A stretch of 64,000 nt of DNA from Neobacillus mesonae (GTDB lineage: Bacteria; Bacillota; Bacilli; Bacillales; Cytobacillaceae), in the NCBI RefSeq assembly GCF_023715155.1, contig NZ_JAMBNQ010000014.1, positions 1-64,000 on the forward strand. Reading direction: 5' to 3'. Both the position numbers and the translations under genes were made by a program. The notes under the pieces are model-generated. The model was not told the origin of the DNA, did no database searches, and worked only from the letters and a program-made list of their open reading frames with translations. This document shows positions 1-8,116 of this stretch, in pieces. Position 1 is the first letter of the stretch, and every line of letters starts with the position of its first letter.

Positions 1-153
1 GCCAACATGGTTTTAGCCACCTGTTCCGAGTTTTGCCTTCAAGTCCTCCGCACGAAATCTCACGATACTCGCACTACCTGTCAGCTATACATTTCCGCCA
101 CAACGGCATGTTAGGGACTTGCACCCTCTAGAGCGAAGCGCTGCCAAGCGCAC
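1..153 (-). mobile_element. Group II intron, 5' part of domain I (partial, runs off the left edge)
   Basis: Read on the minus strand from 153 downwards, the sequence starts with GTGCGC, the 5' boundary of bacterial group II introns. It continues with the conserved AGGGTGCAAGTCCCT box (about 114-128), then a GGCGGAAATGTATAGCTGA segment and a TGAAGGCAAAACTCGG segment, in the order found in domain I of class C introns such as the Bacillus halodurans intron. The boundary lies directly behind a terminator-like hairpin (154-183), the insertion site class C introns prefer. The catalytic domains V-VI and any intron-encoded reverse transcriptase would lie beyond position 1 and cannot be seen. Assignment rests on remembered consensus, not on a search. 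Confidence 0.78.
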
Positions 154-187
154 AAGAGCCAACGACACCGTCGTTGACCTCTTTTTT
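154..187 (-). terminator. Hairpin behind dapA, intron insertion target
   Basis: On the minus strand, AAGAGGTCAACGAC, a 3-nt loop and GTCGTTGGCTCTT form a near-perfect stem 10 bases after the dapA stop codon. The T-tract expected after the stem is replaced by the intron start (GTGCGC at 153), so the original terminator is split there. The A-tract of the complementary side (184-187) is still present. Confidence 0.7.
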
Positions 188-197
188 ATGAATTAAT

Positions 198-1067
198 CTA
201 TTTATTTAAAAGTTTGACTAATGCAGCTCGTTCCTGTTCTGTCAGTCCTACGAGAGGCAATCTGACTGCCCCAACATCAAACCCCATCATCTGCAGGGCA
301 GTTTTGACAGGTGCTGGACTTGGGGCAGCAAATAATCCTTGCATAAGCGGCAAAAGCTGTTGATGAAGCTTTGCAGCCTTTTCCGGATGCCCTTCAAAAA
401 ATGCCTGAACCATTTCCTGTATTTCATTTCCGATTACATGTGATGCAACAGATACGACTCCGGTACCTCCTATTGATAGTACGGGCATAGTCAAACTGTC
501 ATCACCACTATACAAAAGAAAATCATCATCTGTATTGGCAATAATCTGGGTCATTGCATTTAAATTACCGCTTGCTTCTTTAACTGCAACAATGTTATCA
601 ATTTTTGAAAGGCGGATGATTGTTTCTGGCTGAATCGTTACTGCAGTTCTTCCGGGAATATTATAGACCATGATTGGTAAGGCGGTTGAATCAGCAACTG
701 CTTTAAAATGCTGATACAGCCCCTCTTGGTTTGGCTTATTATAATACGGGGCAACCAGCATAATGGCGTCCACACCAAGCTGCTCCGCTTTTTTTGTCAA
801 CTCAATGGAAGCATACGTATTATTACTTCCGGTACCGGCAATAACCGGGATTCTTTTATTTACGACTTTTACGACATGATCGAACAATGCCAGTTTTTCC
901 TCTTTTGTCAATGTGGGAGATTCACCAGTTGTTCCCGCAATAACAAGGGATTCTGTTCCACTATCAATTAAATAATTAATTAATTTTGTCGCTTTAGCAA
1001 AGTCAATATGCCCTTTACTATTAAAAGGGGTTACCATGGCTGTAGAGACGCGCCCGAAATAAACCAT
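198..1067 (-). CDS. dapA: 4-hydroxy-tetrahydrodipicolinate synthase
   Basis: DapA condenses pyruvate with aspartate semialdehyde, the first committed step of lysine, diaminopimelate and dipicolinate synthesis. It is a cytosolic TIM-barrel lyase. The 289-residue length fits the family. GTTGES lies at 45-50, the catalytic Tyr at 135 (YNIPGRT) and the Schiff-base Lys at 163 (VKEAS). The ATG at 1065-1067 is chosen because GGGAG sits 8 bases upstream; a longer frame back to 1091 would start with TTG and has no ribosome site. It is last in the asd-dapG-dapA group, which also feeds the spore-specific dipicolinate synthase encoded just upstream. A group II intron begins 45 bases past the stop. Confidence 0.97.
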   Translation of the reverse strand: MVYFGRVSTAMVTPFNSKGHIDFAKATKLINYLIDSGTESLVIAGTTGESPTLTKEEKLALFDHVVKVVNKRIPVIAGTGSNNTYASIELTKKAEQLGVDAIMLVAPYYNKPNQEGLYQHFKAVADSTALPIMVYNIPGRTAVTIQPETIIRLSKIDNIVAVKEASGNLNAMTQIIANTDDDFLLYSGDDSLTMPVLSIGGTGVVSVASHVIGNEIQEMVQAFFEGHPEKAAKLHQQLLPLMQGLFAAPSPAPVKTALQMMGFDVGAVRLPLVGLTEQERAALVKLLNK

Positions 1068-1116
1068 TTTCTCTACTCCCTTCGAAATCAACTGATTATC
1101 CCTTAGCAGCTTTTTC

Positions 1117-2385
1117 TTAGTCCATATTCCTCAATGAAGCCTCTATTTCTGAACGATTAAACTCTAATGATTCATCTTCTAAATGAAATACATCATGTAA
1201 AGCATTTACGGATTCTACCAAATCATCCTGTTTCACCAATACCCAAATGGTAGTATGGCTGTCAGCTGATTGCAAAATACGGATTCCTTTATTGGAAAGT
1301 GCAGTTACAATTTTAAATGTCACCCCAGGCACTCCCGCAATCCCTGCACCTACCACAGAAACTTTGGCACAATGCCGTTCTACAATTGGTTCATGACCCA
1401 ATTCTGTTAAAACACGAATTGCCTGGTCGGTCATTTCTTCAGTGACAGTATAAACAACACTGTTAGGCGATATATTAATGAAATCCACACTTATCTTTTC
1501 ATTTGCCATCGCCTTAAATACTTCTGCCTGCAGGTAATACTGATCCTTTTTAGCAAATACCTTGATCTGGGTAACATTAGAAACATGTGCAATTCCTGTT
1601 ACCAGCCGTTCTTTAATGTCACTTCCACGGCTGTTTCTTGTGATGGAGGTGACCAAAGTTCCTTTCGAGTCTGAATAAGTGGAACGGATTCGAATCGGAA
1701 CCTTTGCCTGCATAGCAATTTCCACAGCCCTTGGGTGAATGACTTTAGCTCCCTGATAAGCCATATTGCACACTTCCGTATAGGTTACAACAGACAGCGG
1801 ACGTGCATTTTCAACAATTCTTGGATCTGCGGTCATAATACCTTCAACATCCGTGAAAATGTCAATCCACTCCGCATTCAGAGCCGCACCAAGAGCCGCT
1901 GCTGACGTATCGCTTCCACCCCGGCCAATAGTAGTCGTATCTCCATTTTTTGCCGCTCCTTGGAATCCTGCAACAACCACAACATCATGATGTTCCAATT
2001 CCCTTAAAAGCCGATCACATTTCATTTCAATAATTTTTGCATTTGTATAATCTGCATTCGTTCGGAAACCTGCCTGTGCCCCTGTAAGAGAAGCAGCTTT
2101 TATCCCGCTTTCCAAAAGCATATTGGTAAATACAACACTAGAGATTACTTCACCACATGACATTAATAAATCTTGTTCCCGTCTCGATAGCTTACTTGAA
2201 CTGCTCCCAATCAATGATAATAGTGTATCAGTAGCATAGGGGTCTCCATTTCTCCCCATTGCTGAAACAACTACTACCACTTTATAGCCATCGGCCAGTG
2301 ACTTTTCAATATGTCTTTGTGCATGTTTACGGCTTTCCTCATCTTTAACAGATGTTCCGCCAAACTTTTGAACAATGATTTTCAT
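1117..2385 (-). CDS. dapG: Aspartate kinase I
   Basis: DapG phosphorylates aspartate at the entry of the diaminopimelate/lysine/threonine/methionine pathway. KFGGTS (7-12) is the conserved kinase start, GRGGSDTSA follows in the nucleotide/aspartate-binding core, and two ACT domains fill the C-terminal third (from about 265). At 422 residues it is slightly longer than B. subtilis DapG (404), mostly at the C-terminus (LEFNRSEIEASLRNMD). The order asd-dapG-dapA marks it as the DapG isozyme, which in B. subtilis is the diaminopimelate-sensitive one used for wall and spore synthesis; that regulation is inferred. The gaps to asd (28 bases) and dapA (49 bases) suggest one transcript. Confidence 0.95.
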   Translation of the reverse strand: MKIIVQKFGGTSVKDEESRKHAQRHIEKSLADGYKVVVVVSAMGRNGDPYATDTLLSLIGSSSSKLSRREQDLLMSCGEVISSVVFTNMLLESGIKAASLTGAQAGFRTNADYTNAKIIEMKCDRLLRELEHHDVVVVAGFQGAAKNGDTTTIGRGGSDTSAAALGAALNAEWIDIFTDVEGIMTADPRIVENARPLSVVTYTEVCNMAYQGAKVIHPRAVEIAMQAKVPIRIRSTYSDSKGTLVTSITRNSRGSDIKERLVTGIAHVSNVTQIKVFAKKDQYYLQAEVFKAMANEKISVDFINISPNSVVYTVTEEMTDQAIRVLTELGHEPIVERHCAKVSVVGAGIAGVPGVTFKIVTALSNKGIRILQSADSHTTIWVLVKQDDLVESVNALHDVFHLEDESLEFNRSEIEASLRNMD

Positions 2386-2413
2386 GGTGACACCTAAACC
2401 TGCCTTTTTGTTG

Positions 2414-3469
2414 TTACTTAGGTTTTACAATTCCTAATTCTACTAATCTTTCCGCGATTTCAACTGAGTTCCAGGCCGCCCCCTTCAGCAGGTTGTCGGA
2501 TACAACCCACATATGAAAACCTAGCGCCTCATCAAGATCTTTTCTAATTCTTCCAACGAAAACATCATTTAGCCCAACGCAATCAGCCGGCATTGGATAA
2601 ATTTGATTTTCTGGATCATCCTGTAATACTATACCTGGAGCATCTTTTAACAATTCTTTAATATCATCAGCACTTACATTCTCTGCTTCAACTTCGAAAT
2701 AGACAGACTCAGAATGGCCGACTGCTACAGGCAGACGAACACATGTTGCCGCAACTGGGAGTTCTGGCATATGCATAATTTTTTTCGTTTCATTAATCAT
2801 TTTCATTTCTTCAAATGTAAATCCATTATCTTGAAACTTATCAATTTGTGGAATAGCATTAAAAGCAATTTGATAATGCTTTTTATCAGATTTTACCGGT
2901 AGAATATTGGCTTCAAATTTTTCATCATTCACAATGGCTTTTGTTTGTCCCATTAACTCTTCAACTGCTGCTGCCCCAGCACCTGATACTGCTTGATAGG
3001 TTGAAACAATTACCTTTTTTAATCCGAATTTTTCTCTGATTGGCTCAAGAGCTACAACCATTTGAATCGTTGAGCAGTTTGGATTGGCAATGATTCCATT
3101 ATGACCATGAAGATCTGCTTCATTAACCTCAGGAACAACCAATGGAGTATTTTCATCCATTCTAAATGCACTGGTATTGTCTACAACGATTGCCCCGCGT
3201 TTTACTGCTTCAGGTGCCAGCTCTTGTGAAACACTTCCACCTGCACTGAATAAGGCAATATCAACACCCTCAAAACTTTCAGGTTTTGCTTCTTGTATTG
3301 TGATTTCTTCACCGTTCACCACTACTGTTTTTCCTGCTGAACGTGCTGAAGAAAGTAAAGTAAGTTTCTTAATAGGAAAATTCTCTTTTACCAAGGTTTG
3401 AATCATTTGTTGTCCAACCGCGCCTGTTGCTCCAACAACAGCAACATGAAATCCATTTTGCTGACTCAT
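2414..3469 (-). CDS. asd: Aspartate-semialdehyde dehydrogenase
   Basis: Asd reduces aspartyl phosphate to aspartate semialdehyde with NADPH. The 351-residue protein shows the nucleotide-binding loop GATGAVG (13-19), the catalytic Cys132 (NPNCST), and Arg245/His252 ([12 protein letters not shown]). The ATG at 3467-3469 is preferred because AAAGGGG lies 8 bases upstream; the longer frame would begin with GTG at 3493 inside a region without a ribosome site. It follows spoVFB after about 180 bases that contain an inverted repeat, so it may be transcribed both from the sporulation operon and from its own promoter. Confidence 0.96.
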   Translation of the reverse strand: MSQQNGFHVAVVGATGAVGQQMIQTLVKENFPIKKLTLLSSARSAGKTVVVNGEEITIQEAKPESFEGVDIALFSAGGSVSQELAPEAVKRGAIVVDNTSAFRMDENTPLVVPEVNEADLHGHNGIIANPNCSTIQMVVALEPIREKFGLKKVIVSTYQAVSGAGAAAVEELMGQTKAIVNDEKFEANILPVKSDKKHYQIAFNAIPQIDKFQDNGFTFEEMKMINETKKIMHMPELPVAATCVRLPVAVGHSESVYFEVEAENVSADDIKELLKDAPGIVLQDDPENQIYPMPADCVGLNDVFVGRIRKDLDEALGFHMWVVSDNLLKGAAWNSVEIAERLVELGIVKPK

Positions 3470-3551
3470 TTCTAGTTCCCCTTTCAAATACACTGGCTGG
3501 TTATTTCATAGTTGAGTTATTTTTACTGCCAGTATTGATTACTGATTTATT

Positions 3552-3591
3552 TTTCACCAGTAGGATAAAGAATATCTTCCTACTGATGAAA
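3552..3591 (-). terminator. Inverted repeat between spoVFB and asd
   Basis: TTTCACCAGTAGGA (3552-3565) and TCCTACTGATGAAA (3578-3591) form a 14-bp stem with one G-U pair and a 12-base loop. It stands 63 bases behind the spoVFB stop. There is no clean T-tract on the minus strand, so it may be a weak terminator, a transcript-end stabiliser or an operator. Confidence 0.45.
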
Positions 3592-3653
3592 TATTAATTT
3601 ATTTTAACATATTCCTCAAAAGAAATAACCTATTTTAAAAAAGGGGGGAATTA

Positions 3654-4253
3654 TTATTCAGAATCCTTATATTTTTCAACAATAACTGGCTGAATTTGTC
3701 TGCCTTCCATGGCAGCTTCAACTGTTTCTGTTAATAAACTCATTCTTGCAACCATGGAATTTGGTTTTTTTACCGGGTCATCCTGACCGTACGGAATAAA
3801 ATAGATATTTTTTGCAGCCATCAGCTTCATTAAATTTACCCCATTAAGTCCTAAAGCATCGTTAGTAGATATACCAAGAACCACTGGTTTTAAATTACGT
3901 AAAGTTGCTTTAGCAGCCATTAATACTGGACTATCGTTCATGGCATTTGCAAATTTACTCATAGATACACCTGTAAGCGGAGCGATTACCATACAATCCA
4001 GGGGCATCTTCGGACCCAATGGTTCAGCCTTAACAATGGAATCAATTGCTTTATGACCTGTCAGATCCTCAATCCGCTGAACCCAATCCTCACCTTTACC
4101 AAAACGGGTTTCTGTGTTCTTTACAGTAAAAGTAACAATTGGAACAACCTCAGCACCAATTTGCACGAGCTTTTCAATTTCTGGAAATACCACATCATAC
4201 GTACAATGTGAGCCGGTTAGACCAAATCCAATCCTTTTACCTTTTAAACTCAT
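3654..4253 (-). CDS. spoVFB: Dipicolinate synthase subunit B
   Basis: SpoVFB (DpaB) is the flavoprotein-like subunit of dipicolinate synthase, which makes the spore-core chelator dipicolinic acid in the mother cell. The 199 residues match the B. subtilis length of about 200. The N-terminus KGKRIGFGLTGSHCTYD and the APLTGVSMSKFANAMND segment are typical of the flavoprotein fold in this family. Its start overlaps the spoVFA stop by 4 bases (ATGA), indicating translational coupling. Expression is expected in late sporulation under sigma-K. Confidence 0.95.
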   Translation of the reverse strand: MSLKGKRIGFGLTGSHCTYDVVFPEIEKLVQIGAEVVPIVTFTVKNTETRFGKGEDWVQRIEDLTGHKAIDSIVKAEPLGPKMPLDCMVIAPLTGVSMSKFANAMNDSPVLMAAKATLRNLKPVVLGISTNDALGLNGVNLMKLMAAKNIYFIPYGQDDPVKKPNSMVARMSLLTETVEAAMEGRQIQPVIVEKYKDSE

Positions 4254-5152
4254 TCTATATTCCCCTTTCGGTTTTTAATTGACTCTTGGAGCAGCTGTAT
4301 CAGGACATCTGCTAAGATTTGCCCTGCTGTTTTTGGGGCGACAATTCCAGGTAAACTGGGGGCAAGTAATGCTTTAATTCCCCGCTTCTCAGCATATCGG
4401 AAATCGGTCCCCCCTGGTTTTGAGGCAATATCAATAATGAGCGTATGTGGAGGTAATTTGGCAATCACTCCTGCTGCAACGATTAATTGTGGAACTGTAT
4501 TAATAAGAATATCTGTATCGGTAATTTCTTTTTCAACATCGGTTAAATGGAAAGGTTCAAGTCCCATTTCCGTAATCCTTGCAAGATGCTCGCTCTTCCT
4601 TGCTCCAACCTTCACTTTTGCGCCAAGGGCATGAAAAGCCCTTGCAATACTCATACCACAGCGTCCCAAACCAAGAATGGCCACATTTGAACCATGGATT
4701 GTAAAGTCTGTATGCTGGATGGCCATCATAATCGTTCCTTCTACGGTTGGAATGGAATTATAAATGGCAACATCATCTCTTGAAAATAACTGAATAAGGT
4801 TTCTTCCTGTCTGATCTACAATTCCATTCAGGAAGGAATTGCTGATTCCAGAGTATATCGTACAATGTTCTGGTGTTTTTGCTAGAATGTCTTCTGTTAA
4901 CACGACTTTCTCATTCGAGAATATTGTTTCTACCTGTCCTTCTAAATTTGTGCCAGCCACTGGCAATATAATGGCATCTATATTTGAGAAATCAACTTCA
5001 TCCAGTTTTTCCTTGACAGCACCTGTGAAGGCGTGGTCAAGCTGTTCAAATCCAATTAATGAAACTCTTGCATCTGACTCGGTTAACTTCCGGATAATTT
5101 CCAGCTGTCTGGCATCACCGCCAATAACAGCTATTTGTATCCCTGTCAGCAT
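4250..5152 (-). CDS. spoVFA: Dipicolinate synthase subunit A
   Basis: SpoVFA (DpaA) is the dehydrogenase-like subunit of dipicolinate synthase, acting on the dihydrodipicolinate-pathway intermediate. The sequence has IAVIGGDARQLEI at the N-terminus, the conserved YNSIPTVEGTIMMAIQHTD stretch and a Rossmann loop VAILGLGRCGMSIA around the middle. The start at 5150-5152 (MLTGIQIAVIGG) matches the B. subtilis protein and has AGGTGAG 7 bases upstream; the longer frame would begin with a GTG that is part of this Shine-Dalgarno site. The protein is 300 residues long. A possible sigma-K promoter lies about 70 bases upstream. Confidence 0.95.
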   Translation of the reverse strand: MLTGIQIAVIGGDARQLEIIRKLTESDARVSLIGFEQLDHAFTGAVKEKLDEVDFSNIDAIILPVAGTNLEGQVETIFSNEKVVLTEDILAKTPEHCTIYSGISNSFLNGIVDQTGRNLIQLFSRDDVAIYNSIPTVEGTIMMAIQHTDFTIHGSNVAILGLGRCGMSIARAFHALGAKVKVGARKSEHLARITEMGLEPFHLTDVEKEITDTDILINTVPQLIVAAGVIAKLPPHTLIIDIASKPGGTDFRYAEKRGIKALLAPSLPGIVAPKTAGQILADVLIQLLQESIKNRKGNIE

Positions 5153-5217
5153 GAAAACACTCACCTTCTTTTTTAAAAAAATCCTTCAAGGAATTTATTT
5201 CTTCTTATCACTTCACC

Positions 5218-5246
5218 ATATTATGTAAGATGGCGTAAATCTGTGA
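5218..5246 (-). promoter_or_regulatory. Possible sigma-K promoter of spoVFA-spoVFB
   Basis: On the minus strand, a CATAATAT element (5218-5225) follows an AC pair 17 bases further upstream, resembling the sigma-K pattern AC-N16-CATANNNTA. Its place directly before a mother-cell operon fits. The match is short, so this is a candidate only. Confidence 0.4.
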
Positions 5247-5262
5247 GTTTTCCATCTGCGGT

Positions 5263-5305
5263 AAAAAAAAAAAGCCTAAGCAAAAGTTATTTGCTTGGGC
5301 TTTTT
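5263..5305 (-). terminator. Terminator of ymxH
   Basis: On the minus strand, AAAGCCCAAGCAAA and TTGCTTAGGCTTT pair across a short loop, followed by about 11 T residues. It lies just after the ymxH stop and separates ymxH from the dipicolinate operon. Confidence 0.9.
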
Positions 5306-5313
5306 AACAGTAA

Positions 5314-5556
5314 TTATTCCTCTTCAGGAACATCGATAATAATCATTTCGGGACCAATCTTTTTAATGTGCTGCCATGGTACCCTAATTTCTTCTCCTTG
5401 CTTTCTAAAACCGAACCATTTCAATGAGGGAATTAATAAGGCCTGAATTTGTCCGGTCCTTTCATTAATTTCTAAATCAGTTTGTCCCAGCACCCCCAGA
5501 CGTTCTGCTTTTTTGACATCAACAATTTCTTTCCCGCTTAATTCGCTCAATCGCAT
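5314..5556 (-). CDS. ymxH: YlmC/YmxH family PRC-barrel protein
   Basis: This small protein (80 residues) consists of one PRC-barrel-like domain: MRLSELSGKEIVDV, then GVLGQTDLEIN, then LIPSLKWFGFRKQGEEIRVPW and IKKIGPEMIIIDVP. The family is widespread in spore formers and often annotated as sporulation-related, but its biochemical role is not established. It sits between mlpA and spoVFA, as in B. subtilis, and is closed by a strong terminator. No membrane segment or catalytic motif is visible. Confidence 0.9.
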   Translation of the reverse strand: MRLSELSGKEIVDVKKAERLGVLGQTDLEINERTGQIQALLIPSLKWFGFRKQGEEIRVPWQHIKKIGPEMIIIDVPEEE

Positions 5557-5621
5557 TAATAAAACACCTCTCTGCTCTTTTTCTATAAGTTTATAAACGA
5601 AAAAGCTGAATTAGACTAAAG

Positions 5622-5655
5622 AAAAAACAGTTCGAGGAGACGAACTGTTTTTAAT
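5622..5655 (-). terminator. Terminator of mlpA
   Basis: AAAACAGTTCG and CGAACTGTTTTTT form a stem with a 6-base loop just behind the mlpA stop codon, with T residues on the minus-strand side. Confidence 0.85.
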
Positions 5656-6891
5656 TTAAAAATTATGAGGGATTTCCCCATCTGGGCTGATTAGTGAAAT
5701 AGAATAGTTATCTGTAAAAATGTTTCTTCCCATTTCGTCAACACTGTCTTTCGTGACGGCCTCAATTTGTTCAATAATTTCATCAAGTGAGCGATGGCGT
5801 TTTAGTAAAAGCTCGTTTTTCCCATTTCTGCTCATACGGCTGTTGGTACTTTCCAGGCTTAACATTAAACTTCCCTTTAACTGCTCTTTACTGTTGGTTA
5901 ATTCCTTTTCCGTAATCCCGTCCTGTTTTAGTTTATTTAAGGTTTCCTGAATCGTTTCAAAAAGAACATTCAGCTGATTAGCCCCTGTCCCGCCATAAAT
6001 TGTTACGATTCCGCTATCCTGATAGGCTGAATGATAAGAGAAAACCGAATAGGCTAATCCTTTTTGTTCACGGACATCTTGGAATAATCTCGAGCTCATG
6101 CTGCCGCCCAAAACATTATTTAAGGTAATTAAACTATAAATATCCTCATGCCCTACTTTCAAACCTTCAAAGCCAATACATAAATGGGCTTGCTCCGTTT
6201 CTTTCTTTCGAGCAATTTTATTAGAGTGGAAAGTTGGGGTATTTTCACCTGTCCGAGCATTTCCACCTTGATAAGAGCCAAAATATTGTTCCACATCATG
6301 AATAAAAGTTTCTGGTACATTACCAGCAATAGAGATTACCACATTATCTGGTATATACCTTTCATGAATATATTCTCTTAATGAATCACCTGTAAAGGTA
6401 TTCAGTGTTTCTTCGGTTCCTAAAATGGGATATCCTAGAGGATGATTACCAAAAATTGCTCTGCTGAGCAAGTCATGAACGATATCATCCGGAGTATCCT
6501 CATACATTTTAATTTCTTCAAGGACAACATTTTTTTCTTTCTTAAGTTCATTATCATCAAATGTTGAATTAAAAAACATGTCAGCTAAAACATCTAAAGC
6601 AAATTTTGAATGTGTATCCAAAACCTTTGCATAATAGCATGTATACTCTTTTGAGGTAAAGGCATTTACCTGTCCGCCGATACTATCAAAGGACTCGGCG
6701 ATTTCCTTAGCAGTGCGCGAGGTTGTGCCTTTAAAAAACATATGTTCAAGAAAATGGGAAATCCCATTGGTTTTTGGATTTTCGTTTCTTGAACCCGTTC
6801 CAATCCAAATACCTATGGCAACTGAACGGACGGTTGGAATTTGTTCTAATACTATCCTTACTCCATTTTTACAAGTATATTTGTTTATCAT
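5656..6891 (-). CDS. mlpA: M16 family zinc peptidase MlpA
   Basis: MlpA is a cytosolic zinc endopeptidase of the M16 (pitrilysin/processing peptidase) family. The inverted zinc motif HFLEH lies at 46-50 and the third ligand is Glu126, 76 residues downstream, as usual. The C-terminal half carries the family segment GGSMSSRLFQDVREQKGLAYSV. Length is 411 residues against 409 in B. subtilis. The start is the ATG at 6889-6891 with AGGAGG 6 bases upstream, rather than the TTG directly before it. In B. subtilis the protein has been linked to extracellular protease regulation; the natural substrate is unknown. Confidence 0.95.
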   Translation of the reverse strand: MINKYTCKNGVRIVLEQIPTVRSVAIGIWIGTGSRNENPKTNGISHFLEHMFFKGTTSRTAKEIAESFDSIGGQVNAFTSKEYTCYYAKVLDTHSKFALDVLADMFFNSTFDDNELKKEKNVVLEEIKMYEDTPDDIVHDLLSRAIFGNHPLGYPILGTEETLNTFTGDSLREYIHERYIPDNVVISIAGNVPETFIHDVEQYFGSYQGGNARTGENTPTFHSNKIARKKETEQAHLCIGFEGLKVGHEDIYSLITLNNVLGGSMSSRLFQDVREQKGLAYSVFSYHSAYQDSGIVTIYGGTGANQLNVLFETIQETLNKLKQDGITEKELTNSKEQLKGSLMLSLESTNSRMSRNGKNELLLKRHRSLDEIIEQIEAVTKDSVDEMGRNIFTDNYSISLISPDGEIPHNF

Positions 6892-6987
6892 CAACTTCCT
6901 CCTGTCTGTAAACAGCAGATGCTACTACTCCATTGTTTATTATACCTTTTATAACTATTTTCTCCAACTTTTAGCTAATCTTCCCTA

Positions 6988-7935
6988 TTATTTCATTATT
7001 CTTTCTTCATTTAATAACTCTGATACTGTCCCGATTTCCAAATGCTTCTGTTTAATTTGGGTAATTAATTGATCAAGTGATGCAGCAGTCGATTTAGTCG
7101 GATGCATGAGTACCATTGAACCATTTCCGATTTTACTCATAACACGGTTAATAAGTGCTTCCGGCGCTGGCTTTCGCCAATCCACTGTATCAACTGTCCA
7201 CAAAATCGTCTTCATTTTTAATTCATTAGCAATTTTTACAGTTTCGTCACGATAGCTTCCGCTTGGCGGGCCAAATAATGTACATTTTTTTCCTGTTGCC
7301 GCTTCAATGATTTCATTCGTTTTGATCATTTGCTCTCTTGCTTGGGATGCCGTTAATTTTGCCATATCAGGATGGGAATAGGAATGGTTCCCAATCTCAT
7401 GACCTGCACTAACAATCATTTTTGCAAGTTCTGGATTTTTTTTTGCCCAATTGCCCTCTAAGAAGAAACTTGCCGAAATATTATGTTTTTTTAAAGTTGC
7501 AAGCATTTCAGATAAATATTCATTTCCCCATGCTACATTAATAATAAAGGAAACCATTGGTTTATCAGGATGCCCGCGGTATATAGGGGAAGCGGGTAAG
7601 TTACTAAGATGCACTTTTGGTTTTACCTGTGTGTAAACTAATTTATTTTCATTGAAAGAACCCAATTTCCTCATATTTGAATATGATGCATCAATATCTA
7701 CCTTAACCCCGTTATAACCAGGGATGGCTTTCCAAACACTGTCTATTTTTGCATCAGAAGGCGGCTTTTCATATGTAGATGCTTTTTGTTTAATTTCTTC
7801 CATTAGAGCTTCAGAGTCTTTTACTGCCGGCATGGCATTGTCCTTCAAACCACGGACATAGTTAGTTATGATTGATGTATTTACGACCATCCACGCAGCA
7901 AAACAAATGACAAATAATATAAGGACCTTTTTCAT
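6988..7935 (-). CDS. ylxY: YlxY, polysaccharide deacetylase-like sporulation protein
   Basis: A 315-residue protein with an N-terminal membrane anchor or signal sequence (residues 3-24, LILFVICFAAWMVVN) and a NodB-type deacetylase fold from about residue 125. The catalytic Asp motif of active deacetylases (TFDDG) is replaced by SFIINVAWG (129-137), while the zinc-binding HSYSHP (184-189) is kept. The enzyme may therefore be inactive or altered, as also seems true of B. subtilis YlxY. The start at 7933-7935 follows GGAAGGGGG; the longer upstream frame lacks a ribosome site. It lies between pnp and mlpA. Confidence 0.9.
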   Translation of the reverse strand: MKKVLILFVICFAAWMVVNTSIITNYVRGLKDNAMPAVKDSEALMEEIKQKASTYEKPPSDAKIDSVWKAIPGYNGVKVDIDASYSNMRKLGSFNENKLVYTQVKPKVHLSNLPASPIYRGHPDKPMVSFIINVAWGNEYLSEMLATLKKHNISASFFLEGNWAKKNPELAKMIVSAGHEIGNHSYSHPDMAKLTASQAREQMIKTNEIIEAATGKKCTLFGPPSGSYRDETVKIANELKMKTILWTVDTVDWRKPAPEALINRVMSKIGNGSMVLMHPTKSTAASLDQLITQIKQKHLEIGTVSELLNEERIMK

Positions 7936-8071
7936 TCTACTTTTCCCCCTTCCATAAAGATTATGTATGAAAGGGACAAGGTAGAACAAAAAGCGCGGAT
8001 GTCTTCGGAACAAGTACTGCTGTTCCCAGCGGAGATATTTCCGTCAGCATTCTTTGTGCAGGTGCCCAACA

Positions 8072-8106
8072 TAATAAAAAGCCAGAGACACTCAGATCCC
8101 TGACTC
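8072..8106 (-). terminator. Terminator of pnp
   Basis: On the minus strand, AGTCAGGGA and TCTCTGGCT pair (9 bp with G-U pairs), followed by TTTTTATT, a few bases after the pnp stop. The remaining stretch up to ylxY (7936-8071) shows no gene. Confidence 0.8.
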
Positions 8107-8116
8107 CAATCCTATA

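Noticed and set aside
1068..3653. Lysine riboswitch or T-box before dapG/asd
   Set aside because: The gaps before dapG (28 bases) and dapA (49 bases) are too short, and the asd upstream region shows only one simple inverted repeat.
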